NCBI GenBank assembly: GCA_012520135.1
Contig: JAAYOX010000172.1
Coordinates: forward strand, 1 to 10,461
Length of the DNA: 10,461 bases
Source: Clostridia bacterium
GTDB taxonomy: Bacteria > Bacillota > DULZ01
Direction: 5' to 3'
The position numbers and the translations under genes were made by a program. Shown here piece by piece: positions 1 to 5,247 of the stretch (positions are counted from its first letter, which is position 1; each line of letters opens with the position of its first letter). The notes under the pieces are model-generated. The model was not told the DNA's origin, searched no databases, and worked only from the letters and a program-made list of their open reading frames with translations.

Positions 1-18
1 AAGAAAGGTTTTAAGTTT

Positions 19-39
19 CCCTTATTCCGCTAATAAGGG
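19..39 (+). promoter_or_regulatory. Perfect 8-bp hairpin in the leader of rpsP
   Basis: CCCTTATT at 19-26 is exactly complementary to AATAAGGG at 32-39, with a 5-nt loop (CCGCT). It lies about 25 nt before the rpsP ribosome binding site. No run of T follows the 3' arm, so it is not a classical intrinsic terminator. It could be a weak terminator or processing site for the gene upstream of the window, or a leader structure of the ribosomal operon. The hairpin itself is seen directly; its role is inference. Confidence 0.4.
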
Positions 40-64
40 TAATCTTTAAATAGATGATCATGTT

Positions 65-73
65 AAGGAGGTG
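65..73 (+). promoter_or_regulatory. Ribosome binding site that fixes the TTG start of rpsP
   Basis: AAGGAGGTG is a near-perfect match to the anti-Shine-Dalgarno sequence. It physically overlaps an in-frame GTG at 71, which therefore cannot be the start. The next in-frame start codon, TTG at 80, has a suitable 8-nt spacing from the GGAGG core. Confidence 0.85.
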
Positions 74-79
74 GAATAT

Positions 80-352
80 TTGGCAACAAGAATCAGATTG
101 AGAAGAATGGGAAGCAAAAAAGCTCCTTTCTACAGAGTAGTAGTAGCTGATTCCCGGTCCCCGAGGGACGGTCGCTTTATTGAAGAAATCGGTTACTATA
201 ATCCCGTCAGCCAGCCGGAAGCGATTCAGATCGATACGGAAAAGGCGATTAAATGGGTGAATAACGGTGCTCAGCCTTCAGAAACCGTCAGAGCTCTGTT
301 TAAAAAAGCCGGTGTCTGGCAAAAGATTGCCGAAACCAAAGCAGCTAAATAG
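80..352 (+). CDS. rpsP: 30S ribosomal protein S16
   Basis: This is the small-subunit protein bS16, which binds 16S rRNA and supports 30S assembly. From a TTG start at 80 the product is 90 residues, the usual S16 length. It begins M-ATRIRLRRMG, like family members. Conserved blocks are RLRRMGSKK followed by APFYRVVVADSRSPRDGRFIE and GYYNP in the first 45 residues, then a PSETVR segment near residue 70. The frame stays open to GTG at 71, but that codon lies inside the ribosome binding site, so the longer form is rejected. It is the first gene of the translation operon in the window and is followed after 18 nt by khpA. Identification is certain; the TTG start is very likely. Confidence 0.97.
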   Translation: MATRIRLRRMGSKKAPFYRVVVADSRSPRDGRFIEEIGYYNPVSQPEAIQIDTEKAIKWVNNGAQPSETVRALFKKAGVWQKIAETKAAK

Positions 353-370
353 TAAAGAGGGGGTCTGGAA

Positions 371-598
371 ATGAGGGAACTGGTAGAAAATATTGCCAGA
401 GCTCTTGTTGATAATCCGGATGAGGTCAAGGTAAACATGGTTGAAGGTGAAAAATCCATGATTTTGGAGTTAAAAGTAGCTCCCGATGATATGGGTAAAG
501 TAATCGGTAAACAAGGAAGAATTGCCAAATCCATTCGGACTGTTGTCAAAGCGGCCTCTAGCAAGGAAAAAAAGAAAGTTGTAGTGGAAATTGTATAA
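371..598 (+). CDS. khpA: KH-domain RNA-binding protein KhpA (YlqC family)
   Basis: This small cytoplasmic RNA-binding protein has 75 residues, the typical size. A single type II KH fold carries the GxxG RNA-contact loop at residues 46-49 (IGKQGR, residues 45-50), followed by the helix IAKSIRTVVKAA. In Firmicutes KhpA works with the Jag/KhpB protein and binds many transcripts, affecting cell-size control and RNA metabolism; this is family knowledge. An AGAGGGGG ribosome binding site at about 357-363 precedes ATG 371. It sits between rpsP and rimM, a conserved position in Clostridia and Bacilli. The 3' end overlaps the longest possible rimM frame by 8 nt, suggesting translational coupling. Confidence 0.94.
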   Translation: MRELVENIARALVDNPDEVKVNMVEGEKSMILELKVAPDDMGKVIGKQGRIAKSIRTVVKAASSKEKKKVVVEIV

Positions 599-1115
599 AG
601 GGAAAGAGCCTTTGGTTACCATCGGCAAGATTCTAACAACTCAAGGGAATAAAGGAGAGGTAAAGGTCCAGCCATACACGGATTTCCCTGAACGGTTTCA
701 AGTAGGGGATGACGTTTTTTTGGACAGGGAAGGTCAGATAGCCTCATACCGGATTGTTTCCGTTCGCCATCATCAACGGTGGGTGATCCTGGGCTTTGAG
801 GGAGTAGATGATATGTCTGCTGCCGAAAAGTTGAGAGGCACTGAGATTAAGGTATCACCTGACCAAGTCTATCCGCTGCCTGAAGGTCATTATTATGTTT
901 TTCAATTGGTTGGCTTACCGGTTTTTAGTGAGGAAGGACAGTATTTGGGTGATTTAACAAATGTCTTGCCTACCGGTGGCAACGATGTCTATCAGGTTGT
1001 TCACCCGCAAACCAATCGAGAGATTCTGGTTCCTGCCATCAAGGAATGCGTCAAATCAATTGATTTGGAACAAAAACGCATTACTGTGGAATTGTTACCG
1101 GGACTGATTGATTAG
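591..1115 (+). CDS. rimM: 16S rRNA processing protein RimM
   Basis: RimM binds ribosomal protein S19 and the 16S rRNA head during 30S maturation. The product has up to 174 residues. An N-terminal RimM barrel carries the hallmark IGKILTTQGNKGEVKV (residues 11-26). A C-terminal PRC-barrel domain spans roughly residues 97-174, including EGHYYVFQLVGLPV and GGNDVYQV, and ends in ITVELLPGLID. The start is ambiguous. TTG 591 overlaps khpA by 8 nt but has only weak purine signal upstream. TTG 612 lies 9 nt after AAGGG (598-602) and would give a 167-residue protein starting MVTIGKI. I keep 591 as the longer frame but cannot exclude 612. It is 12 nt upstream of trmD, with which it commonly pairs. Confidence 0.93.
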   Translation: MYKGKEPLVTIGKILTTQGNKGEVKVQPYTDFPERFQVGDDVFLDREGQIASYRIVSVRHHQRWVILGFEGVDDMSAAEKLRGTEIKVSPDQVYPLPEGHYYVFQLVGLPVFSEEGQYLGDLTNVLPTGGNDVYQVVHPQTNREILVPAIKECVKSIDLEQKRITVELLPGLID

Positions 1116-1127
1116 GAGTATAAAAAA

Positions 1128-1853
1128 ATGCGGATTGATGTGATGACAATTTTCCCTGAAATGTTTCATAGTCCCCTTAATGTTAGTATTTTGAAGAGGG
1201 CTATTGAAAAAGGCCTGTTGGAGGTTGGGCTAACCGATTTTCGGGACTATGCCACCGATAAACACCGGCGGGTGGATGATTATCCCTTCGGCGGTGGGGC
1301 AGGAATGGTGCTAAAACCCGAGCCTATTTTCAGGGCTTGGTCGGCAATCAGGGAAAAGGTACCGGAAGGTATTGCTTCTCGTACCATCCTTTTATGCCCT
1401 CAGGGAAAAGTGTTTAACCAGGATTTGGCTTGGGAGCTTTCTCGTGAAGAACACCTGATCTTGATTTGTGGTCATTACGAGGGTGTGGACGAACGGGTTC
1501 GTATCCGATTAGCGGATGATGCCATTTCCATTGGCGATTATATTCTTACCGGTGGAGAATTGGGCGCCCTGGTCGTAATTGATGCCGTTGCCAGGTTGTT
1601 ACCGGGGGTTTTAGGAGACGAGTACTCTTCCCAAGAAGAAACTTTTTCTGATGGATTGTTAGAGTATCCTCAATATACAAGACCAAGAGAGTATTGTGGT
1701 ATGGAAGTTCCGGAGATTCTTTTATCAGGCCACCACGCTGAAATTAGAAAATGGCGGCGGTTACAGTCTCTGTTGCGGACCAAAGAATTGCGGCCGGATT
1801 TGCTCGAGAAGGCAAACCTATCTCCGGAAGAAAAAAAGTTTTTAGATCTTTAG
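1128..1853 (+). CDS. trmD: tRNA (guanine-N1)-methyltransferase TrmD
   Basis: TrmD uses S-adenosylmethionine to methylate N1 of G37 next to the anticodon, preventing +1 frameshifting. The product is 241 residues, normal for the family. The N-terminal SPOUT knot domain shows FGGGAGMVLKPEPI (54-67), LLCPQGKVFNQ (88-98), ILICGHYEGVDERV (111-124) and IGDYILTGGELGALVVIDAVAR (135-156). These form the trefoil knot and the methyl-donor pocket. Asp175 in FSDGLLEYPQYTRP corresponds to the catalytic aspartate (Asp169 in E. coli). The segment LLSGHHAEIRKWRR belongs to the C-terminal tRNA-binding domain. GGAG about 9 nt before ATG 1128 serves as ribosome binding site. It is an essential enzyme in most bacteria. 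Confidence 0.97.
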   Translation: MRIDVMTIFPEMFHSPLNVSILKRAIEKGLLEVGLTDFRDYATDKHRRVDDYPFGGGAGMVLKPEPIFRAWSAIREKVPEGIASRTILLCPQGKVFNQDLAWELSREEHLILICGHYEGVDERVRIRLADDAISIGDYILTGGELGALVVIDAVARLLPGVLGDEYSSQEETFSDGLLEYPQYTRPREYCGMEVPEILLSGHHAEIRKWRRLQSLLRTKELRPDLLEKANLSPEEKKFLDL

Positions 1854-1873
1854 TTTATCGATTATCCTATTGG

Positions 1874-1881
1874 AAAGGGGG
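1874..1881 (+). promoter_or_regulatory. Ribosome binding site that fixes the rplS start
   Basis: AAAGGGGG lies 7 nt before ATG 1889. It decides against the much longer open frame that runs back to 1751 inside trmD. Confidence 0.8.
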
Positions 1882-1888
1882 TACTGGC

Positions 1889-2233
1889 ATGGATATTGTC
1901 CAGTCTATCGGTCAAGAACAGATGAAAAAAGATATTCCCGATTTTAAACCCGGGGATACTGTCACTGTTCACGTTAAGGTTGTTGAAGGCAACCGTGAAA
2001 GAATTCAGCTCTTTCAAGGGGTTGTGATCAGACGGCGTGGCTCCGGACTGCAAGAGACTTTCACCGTTCGTAGGATGTCTTACGGCGTAGGGGTGGAAAG
2101 AATCTTTCCCGTTCATTCACCTCGTATCGATAAAATCGAAGTGAAGAGAAGAGGTAAAGTTAGAAGAGCCAAGCTTTATTATCTAAGGGATCGGGTTGGT
2201 AAATCCGCCAGAATTAAAGAGAGAAACCAGTAA
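1889..2233 (+). CDS. rplS: 50S ribosomal protein L19
   Basis: The protein bL19 sits at the 30S-50S interface. From ATG 1889 the product is 114 residues and starts MDIVQSIGQEQMKKDIPDF, matching family length and N-terminus. Conserved features are PGDTVTVHVKVVEGNRERIQ, then FQGVVIRRRGSGL, TFTVRRMSYGVGVERIFP, and the basic tail KVRRAKLYYLRDRVGKSARI. The frame is open upstream to 1751, but that stretch is trmD read in another frame, and a strong ribosome binding site sits just before 1889. The gap to trmD is 35 nt. A Rho-independent terminator follows directly, so this gene ends the translation operon. Confidence 0.97.
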   Translation: MDIVQSIGQEQMKKDIPDFKPGDTVTVHVKVVEGNRERIQLFQGVVIRRRGSGLQETFTVRRMSYGVGVERIFPVHSPRIDKIEVKRRGKVRRAKLYYLRDRVGKSARIKERNQ

Positions 2234-2239
2234 CAATTG

Positions 2240-2271
2240 AAAAGGGACTGCCTAGCCAGTCCTCTTTTTAT
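2240..2271 (+). terminator. Rho-independent terminator after rplS
   Basis: The stem AAAGGGACTG (2241-2250) pairs with CAGTCCTCTTT (2257-2267), with one bulged T and a 6-nt loop at 2251-2256. The run TTTTT at 2265-2269 forms the U tract. It starts 7 nt after the rplS stop codon, the expected position for the end of the rpsP-rplS operon. Some read-through into lepB is possible, since no strong promoter is evident between them. Confidence 0.85.
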
Positions 2272-2294
2272 AATTTAATAAGGCGGAGGTTTCT

Positions 2295-2813
2295 ATGGCT
2301 AAACAGAAATCGGTTATTTGGGAATGGGTTGAAACCATTGCCATTGCCATTGTACTGGCATTGGTGATCAGGACTTTTTTAATCCAGCCCTTTTACATTC
2401 CCTCCGGTTCCATGGAACCAACCTTGGGAATCGGTGATAAAATCATCGTCAATAAGTTGAGCAGTTATTTTAGGGACCCCGAGCGGGGTCAAGTAATTGT
2501 CTTTAAGTATCCTGTGGATCCTTCCCAGGATTTTGTGAAGAGGGTAGTGGGCTTGCCGGGAGAGACTATCGAAATCAAAGACAGTAGAGTCTATATCAAC
2601 GGGGAAGTGTTGGAAGAGGAGTATTTGCCGGAGGGGCTTTCCTACGGGGATTTTGGGCCGGTTACTGTGCCTGAAGATGCTTATTTTATGCTGGGGGATA
2701 ACAGGGATAACAGCCAGGACAGCAGGGTCTGGGGACCGCTACCCCGGAAGCTGGTTACCGGACAGGCGATACTTATTTTCTGGCCTATGGATCGCATTAG
2801 TGTCATTAGGTAG
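2295..2813 (+). CDS. lepB: Signal peptidase I
   Basis: This membrane-anchored serine protease removes signal peptides from exported proteins on the outer face of the cytoplasmic membrane. The product is 172 residues with one N-terminal membrane segment (about residues 12-30), the short form typical of Gram-positive bacteria. The catalytic serine is Ser39 in PSGSMEPTL (36-44), and the catalytic lysine is Lys82 in DFVKRVVGLPGE (79-90). Box E is GDNRDNSQDSR with WGPLPR after it, near residues 134-150. A GGAGG ribosome binding site at 2285-2289 precedes ATG 2295. It lies between rplS and rbgA, as in many Firmicutes. No lipobox or second anchor is seen. Confidence 0.96.
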   Translation: MAKQKSVIWEWVETIAIAIVLALVIRTFLIQPFYIPSGSMEPTLGIGDKIIVNKLSSYFRDPERGQVIVFKYPVDPSQDFVKRVVGLPGETIEIKDSRVYINGEVLEEEYLPEGLSYGDFGPVTVPEDAYFMLGDNRDNSQDSRVWGPLPRKLVTGQAILIFWPMDRISVIR

Positions 2814-2821
2814 GTGAACCT

Positions 2822-3673
2822 ATGGATATTCAGTGGTATCCCGGCCACATGGCTAAAGCCAAAAGATTATTAAGGGAACAACTAAAACTGGTAGATGTTG
2901 TATTGGAGGTTCGGGACGCCCGTATTCCCGTTAGTTCCGGCAATCCTGATTTGGCAGAATTGCTGGGGAATAAAAAGCGAATTATCCTGCTTAATAAAGC
3001 AGATTTAGCCGATGGCAAACGCAGCCAGGAATGGGTCAACTATTTTGCCGGTGAAGGCATTAAGGCAATCGCTATTACCGCTCGTCCGGGAGATGTGAAA
3101 CACTTACCGTCCTTAATCGAAGAAACGGCGTCAGAAACTGAGCGGCGCCGGCGGAAGAAAGGCATGGCTCCCCGTCCCAAAAGGGCGATGGTGGTGGGAA
3201 TTCCTAACGTAGGTAAATCTTCCCTGATTAATAGCGTTATTAAGAGAAGTAGTGCCAAAACCGGCGATAAGCCCGGAGTTACCCGGGGTAATCAATGGGT
3301 AAGAGTGAGACCGGACCTGGAATTTTTGGATACCCCGGGTTTATTATGGCCAAAATTCTCTTCGCCTGAGACAGGTTTTTTCTTAGCGGTGACAGGCGCA
3401 ATCCGTCAGGAAGTTTATGATCCTGTAGAAGTAGCTCATGGCTTTGTAGACCTTTTAGTTGAAAGATGGCCGGGGCTCCTTGCTCAAACATACCAGGTGG
3501 TTGAGGAGAGACAACCTGCCCATGAAATTTTGATAGCGCTGGGCAAGAAGTGGGGATTGTTACGGGCAGGAGGGGCTGTAGATGAGGAAAAGGCAGCTAT
3601 TCGATTGCTCCAGGATTATCGTAAAGGAAAACTTGGTTCATTGACGTTGGAGCAACCGCCGGATATAGAATAA
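2822..3673 (+). CDS. rbgA: Ribosome biogenesis GTPase RbgA (YlqF)
   Basis: RbgA is a cytoplasmic GTPase needed for late assembly of the 50S subunit. The 283 residues match family length. The GTPase motifs occur in circularly permuted order: G4 NKAD at 58-61 comes first, then G1 GIPNVGKSS at 126-134, G2 Thr154 in KPGVTRG, and G3 DTPG at 170-173. The N-terminal WYPGHMAKA (5-13) is the signature of this subfamily and separates it from YqeH and YjeQ/RsgA. The C-terminal region from about residue 205 is the helical RNA-binding domain. The start ATG 2822 follows AGGTGA with an 8-nt gap after lepB, so the two are probably co-transcribed. It often neighbours rnhB, as here. Confidence 0.96.
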   Translation: MDIQWYPGHMAKAKRLLREQLKLVDVVLEVRDARIPVSSGNPDLAELLGNKKRIILLNKADLADGKRSQEWVNYFAGEGIKAIAITARPGDVKHLPSLIEETASETERRRRKKGMAPRPKRAMVVGIPNVGKSSLINSVIKRSSAKTGDKPGVTRGNQWVRVRPDLEFLDTPGLLWPKFSSPETGFFLAVTGAIRQEVYDPVEVAHGFVDLLVERWPGLLAQTYQVVEERQPAHEILIALGKKWGLLRAGGAVDEEKAAIRLLQDYRKGKLGSLTLEQPPDIE

Positions 3674-3682
3674 ACAGACCGG

Positions 3683-3808
3683 TTAAAGCCAAATCGATGT
3701 TAGTCGTGGGCGAAAGACGAAGCCTGGTTTGGGGATGAGCTCAGTTGCCTTCGCTCTTTTGATTTAGGCTTCAATTCAGCCCCCTGATTAACATCGATTT
3801 TGCCTTTG
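3683..3808. repeat. Inverted-repeat element or candidate structured RNA between rbgA and rnhB
   Basis: AAATCGATGTTA (3691-3702) is exactly complementary to TAACATCGATTT (3789-3800), 86 nt away. The helix continues inward: 3703-3706 pairs with 3785-3788 using two G-U wobbles, one T/C mismatch follows, then GGG 3708-3710 pairs with CCC 3781-3783. The total is about 20 bp with one mismatch. Outward, GC pairs resume after one mismatch. Inside, GAAGCCT (3719-3725) pairs exactly with AGGCTTC (3766-3772), and GAGC (3737-3740) with GCTC (3753-3756) around a 12-nt loop. No open frame or familiar riboswitch or RNA consensus is recognised. The T-run after the 3' arm is only TTTT. It could be a noncoding RNA, a large terminator for lepB-rbgA, or a miniature transposable repeat; strand is undecided. 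Confidence 0.6.
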
Positions 3809-3834
3809 TCTACAGTCTGAGTAAGATACATATT
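3806..3834 (+). promoter_or_regulatory. Weak candidate promoter for rnhB
   Basis: TTGTCT (3806-3811) could serve as a -35 element, with CATATT (3829-3834) as -10 at a 17-nt spacing; TACATA (3827-3832) is an alternative at 15 nt. Neither hexamer is close to consensus. It is listed because rnhB follows the inverted-repeat element, which could end the previous transcript. The call is inference from weak sequence matches. Confidence 0.2.
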
Positions 3835-3861
3835 TTGGGACCACTTCAAAAAAATAAATCG

Positions 3862-3868
3862 AAAGGTG
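3862..3868 (+). promoter_or_regulatory. Ribosome binding site that fixes the rnhB start
   Basis: AAAGGTG lies 6 nt before ATG 3875. The in-frame GTG at 3866 lies inside this site and is rejected as a start. Confidence 0.65.
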
Positions 3869-3874
3869 TTTTTT

Positions 3875-4663
3875 ATGGCTTTTCCAGGGACTGTTAAAGA
3901 GCTGCAGGAGATAGTAAACAGTAAAACGATGGTGGATGATGATTTATTGGAGGTCTTGGCAGCCGATCAGCGGGTTGGGATTCAAAAATTATACCGGCAA
4001 CTGTTGAACAGAAAGAAGGCTGCTCAAGCCGAAAAGGAGAGGCTGGCAAAACTTTTTACCCATGAGCGGCGGTTAGGCAGCCCTGAAATAATGATTGCCG
4101 GGGTTGACGAGGCGGGGAGGGGTCCTTTGGCTGGACCGGTAACCGCGGCAGCCGTAATACTGGATCCCCAAATCCTATTACCGGGTTTGGACGATTCCAA
4201 AAAAAAATCACCTAAAGAACGTGAGCTGCTTGCAGGATTAATCCAAGAGAAATCTCTGGCCTTTTCCATTGGGTGGGCTACGGTAGAAGAAATTGATTGT
4301 CTGAATATTTTGCAAGCGAGCTTTTTGGCTATGAAGAGAGCGATTTCCGGCTTGTCCGTTAAGCCGGATCATGTTCTGGTAGACGGATGGGAGATTAAGG
4401 GCTTGGGTATACCTCAGACGGCTGTGGTGAAAGGAGACAGGGTGTCTGCATCGATTGCTGCTGCTTCAATAGTGGCCAAAGTAGCCAGGGATCAATTGAT
4501 GGAGGAAATGGCTGAACTTTATCCTCAGTATGGATTCCACCAACATAAGGGCTATCCTACTAAAGAACATTACGCTGCTTTAGCGAAGTACGGGCCAAGC
4601 CCGCTACACCGGCGTTCTTTTAAAGGGGTGGAAACGGCGATGAAGACACTGCCATTTCCATAG
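3875..4663 (+). CDS. rnhB: Ribonuclease HII
   Basis: RNase HII cuts the RNA strand of RNA-DNA hybrids and incises at single ribonucleotides misincorporated in DNA. From ATG 3875 the product is 262 residues. An N-terminal extension of about 70 residues, charged and helical, precedes the catalytic domain; B. subtilis RnhB has a comparable extension. The metal-binding active site is visible as Asp78 and Glu79 in AGVDEAGRGPLAGPV, Asp170 in VDGWEI and Asp206 in AKVARD. A tyrosine-containing YGFHQHKGYPTKEHY block and GPSPLHRRSF complete the family pattern. The gene is preceded by a 201-nt gap holding the inverted-repeat element and followed by a 230-nt gap before nuoA, so it may be transcribed alone or with either side. 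Confidence 0.95.
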   Translation: MAFPGTVKELQEIVNSKTMVDDDLLEVLAADQRVGIQKLYRQLLNRKKAAQAEKERLAKLFTHERRLGSPEIMIAGVDEAGRGPLAGPVTAAAVILDPQILLPGLDDSKKKSPKERELLAGLIQEKSLAFSIGWATVEEIDCLNILQASFLAMKRAISGLSVKPDHVLVDGWEIKGLGIPQTAVVKGDRVSASIAAASIVAKVARDQLMEEMAELYPQYGFHQHKGYPTKEHYAALAKYGPSPLHRRSFKGVETAMKTLPFP

Positions 4664-4683
4664 CCTGTCCGGAACTGCTCCGC

Positions 4684-4712
4684 CTGGAAAGAGCCTAAAC
4701 ATTACGTATAAT
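4684..4712 (+). promoter_or_regulatory. Candidate promoter of the nuo operon
   Basis: A perfect -10 hexamer TATAAT lies at 4707-4712. At 17-nt spacing the -35 position (4684-4689) reads CTGGAA, only 3 of 6 matches to TTGACA, so an activator may be needed if the promoter is real. There is no extended TG motif. Transcription would start near 4719, leaving about 175 nt of leader before nuoA. Position ahead of a nine-gene operon favours a promoter in this gap, but the exact site is inference. Confidence 0.4.
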
Positions 4713-4877
4713 TAACGATTTTATTGCAAAAAAGTTTAGTTACCCAGGAAGGTAATCTAGCCAAAATGTAGAATAGCTATTATGGCTGTGCTTACCGCTC
4801 ACATGCTGATATCGACGGTTCACCCCTTAAATTCTATTGTTGCCCTGGTGATTGTGATAGCAATAAAAATCTTTGGG

Positions 4878-4886
4878 AAAGGAGGG
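4878..4886 (+). promoter_or_regulatory. Ribosome binding site that fixes the TTG start of nuoA
   Basis: AAAGGAGGG is a strong Shine-Dalgarno sequence. It excludes the in-frame TTG at 4873, which lies just before it, and points to TTG 4894, 8 nt after the GGAGG core. Confidence 0.8.
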
Positions 4887-4893
4887 AATCCGG

Positions 4894-5247
4894 TTGGAAC
4901 AGTATTTGGCTCTAGGCATTTTTTTGGTTGTTGCTTTAGTATTTGGGGTTGTGGTGCTGGTAGTAGCCGGTTTGGTACGGCCCAAAAAGCCTTCGCCGGA
5001 AAAACTGAGTACCTACGAATGTGGTCTCGAGACCCAAGGGCCAACATGGGTACAGTTTAAAATTAGCTATTTTATGTATGCGTTGGTTTTTCTCATTTTT
5101 GATGTGGAAACCATCTTTTTGTACCCATGGGCTGTACAGTTTCAGAAATTTGGAATTTTTGCCTTTGTTGAAATGATTATCTTTATTGGTATTCTAGTGG
5201 TCGGTTTGTGGTACGCCTGGAAGGAAGGAGCATTGGAATGGTTGTAA
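4894..5247 (+). CDS. nuoA: NADH-quinone oxidoreductase subunit A
   Basis: NuoA is a small membrane subunit of complex I that wraps around NuoH near the quinone cavity. From TTG 4894 the product is 117 residues, the usual length. Three membrane segments lie at about residues 4-28, 57-77 and 88-109. The conserved loop after the first contains YECG (41-44), and the second segment carries the acidic pair Asp70 and Glu72 in FDVETIFLYPW. A longer frame from TTG 4873 would include the ribosome binding site and is rejected. The gene begins the nuo operon and its 3' end overlaps nuoB by 10 nt, implying translational coupling. Confidence 0.95.
   Translation: MEQYLALGIFLVVALVFGVVVLVVAGLVRPKKPSPEKLSTYECGLETQGPTWVQFKISYFMYALVFLIFDVETIFLYPWAVQFQKFGIFAFVEMIIFIGILVVGLWYAWKEGALEWL
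5221..5230 (+). promoter_or_regulatory. Ribosome binding site for nuoB inside the nuoA 3' end
   Basis: AAGGAAGGAG lies 7 nt before ATG 5238 and inside the nuoA coding sequence. It favours ATG 5238 over the in-frame GTG at 5208. Confidence 0.75.

Larger units (their letters stand above)
4664..4893. other. 230-bp non-coding leader between rnhB and nuoA
   Basis: No convincing gene lies here. A small open frame starting at ATG 4782 lacks a ribosome binding site and runs into nuoA in another frame. The interval holds a TATAAT hexamer at 4707-4712, a CTAAAC/GTTTAG dyad (4695-4700 and 4734-4739) spanning it, and a minor hairpin TTACC/GGTAA (4740-4744 and 4751-4755). No clear intrinsic terminator for rnhB is seen. 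The region most likely carries the nuo promoter and a long untranslated leader. Confidence 0.6.

Noticed and set aside
271..564. Reverse-strand open frame opposite rpsP and khpA
   Set aside because: Both forward genes are conserved and intact with ribosome binding sites; the reverse product has no recognisable domain.
1751..1888. 46-residue N-terminal extension of L19
   Set aside because: The stretch is trmD read in another frame; the family length and a strong ribosome binding site place the start at 1889.
3703..3745. Possible hammerhead ribozyme core (GAAA at 3712-3715 region and GATGAG at 3734-3739)
   Set aside because: The CUGAUGA core is incomplete and there is not enough sequence between the two motifs for the required stems and cleavage site.
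3731..3784. tRNA-like stretch: GGGGATGAGCTCAGTTG resembles a tRNA acceptor plus D-arm, and TTCAATTC (3770-3777) resembles a T-loop
   Set aside because: The span is about 54 nt, no anticodon arm is present, the D-stem does not close in the tRNA manner, and the segment lies inside the larger inverted repeat. The likeness is probably accidental.
4820..5047. Reverse-strand open frame across the nuoA start
   Set aside because: It lies mostly opposite nuoA, has proline-rich low-information content and no ribosome binding site; it is a shadow frame.
4782..5060. 92-residue open frame ahead of and overlapping nuoA
   Set aside because: It has no ribosome binding site, its second half is nuoA read in another frame, and its hydrophobic start is not matched to any family I know.
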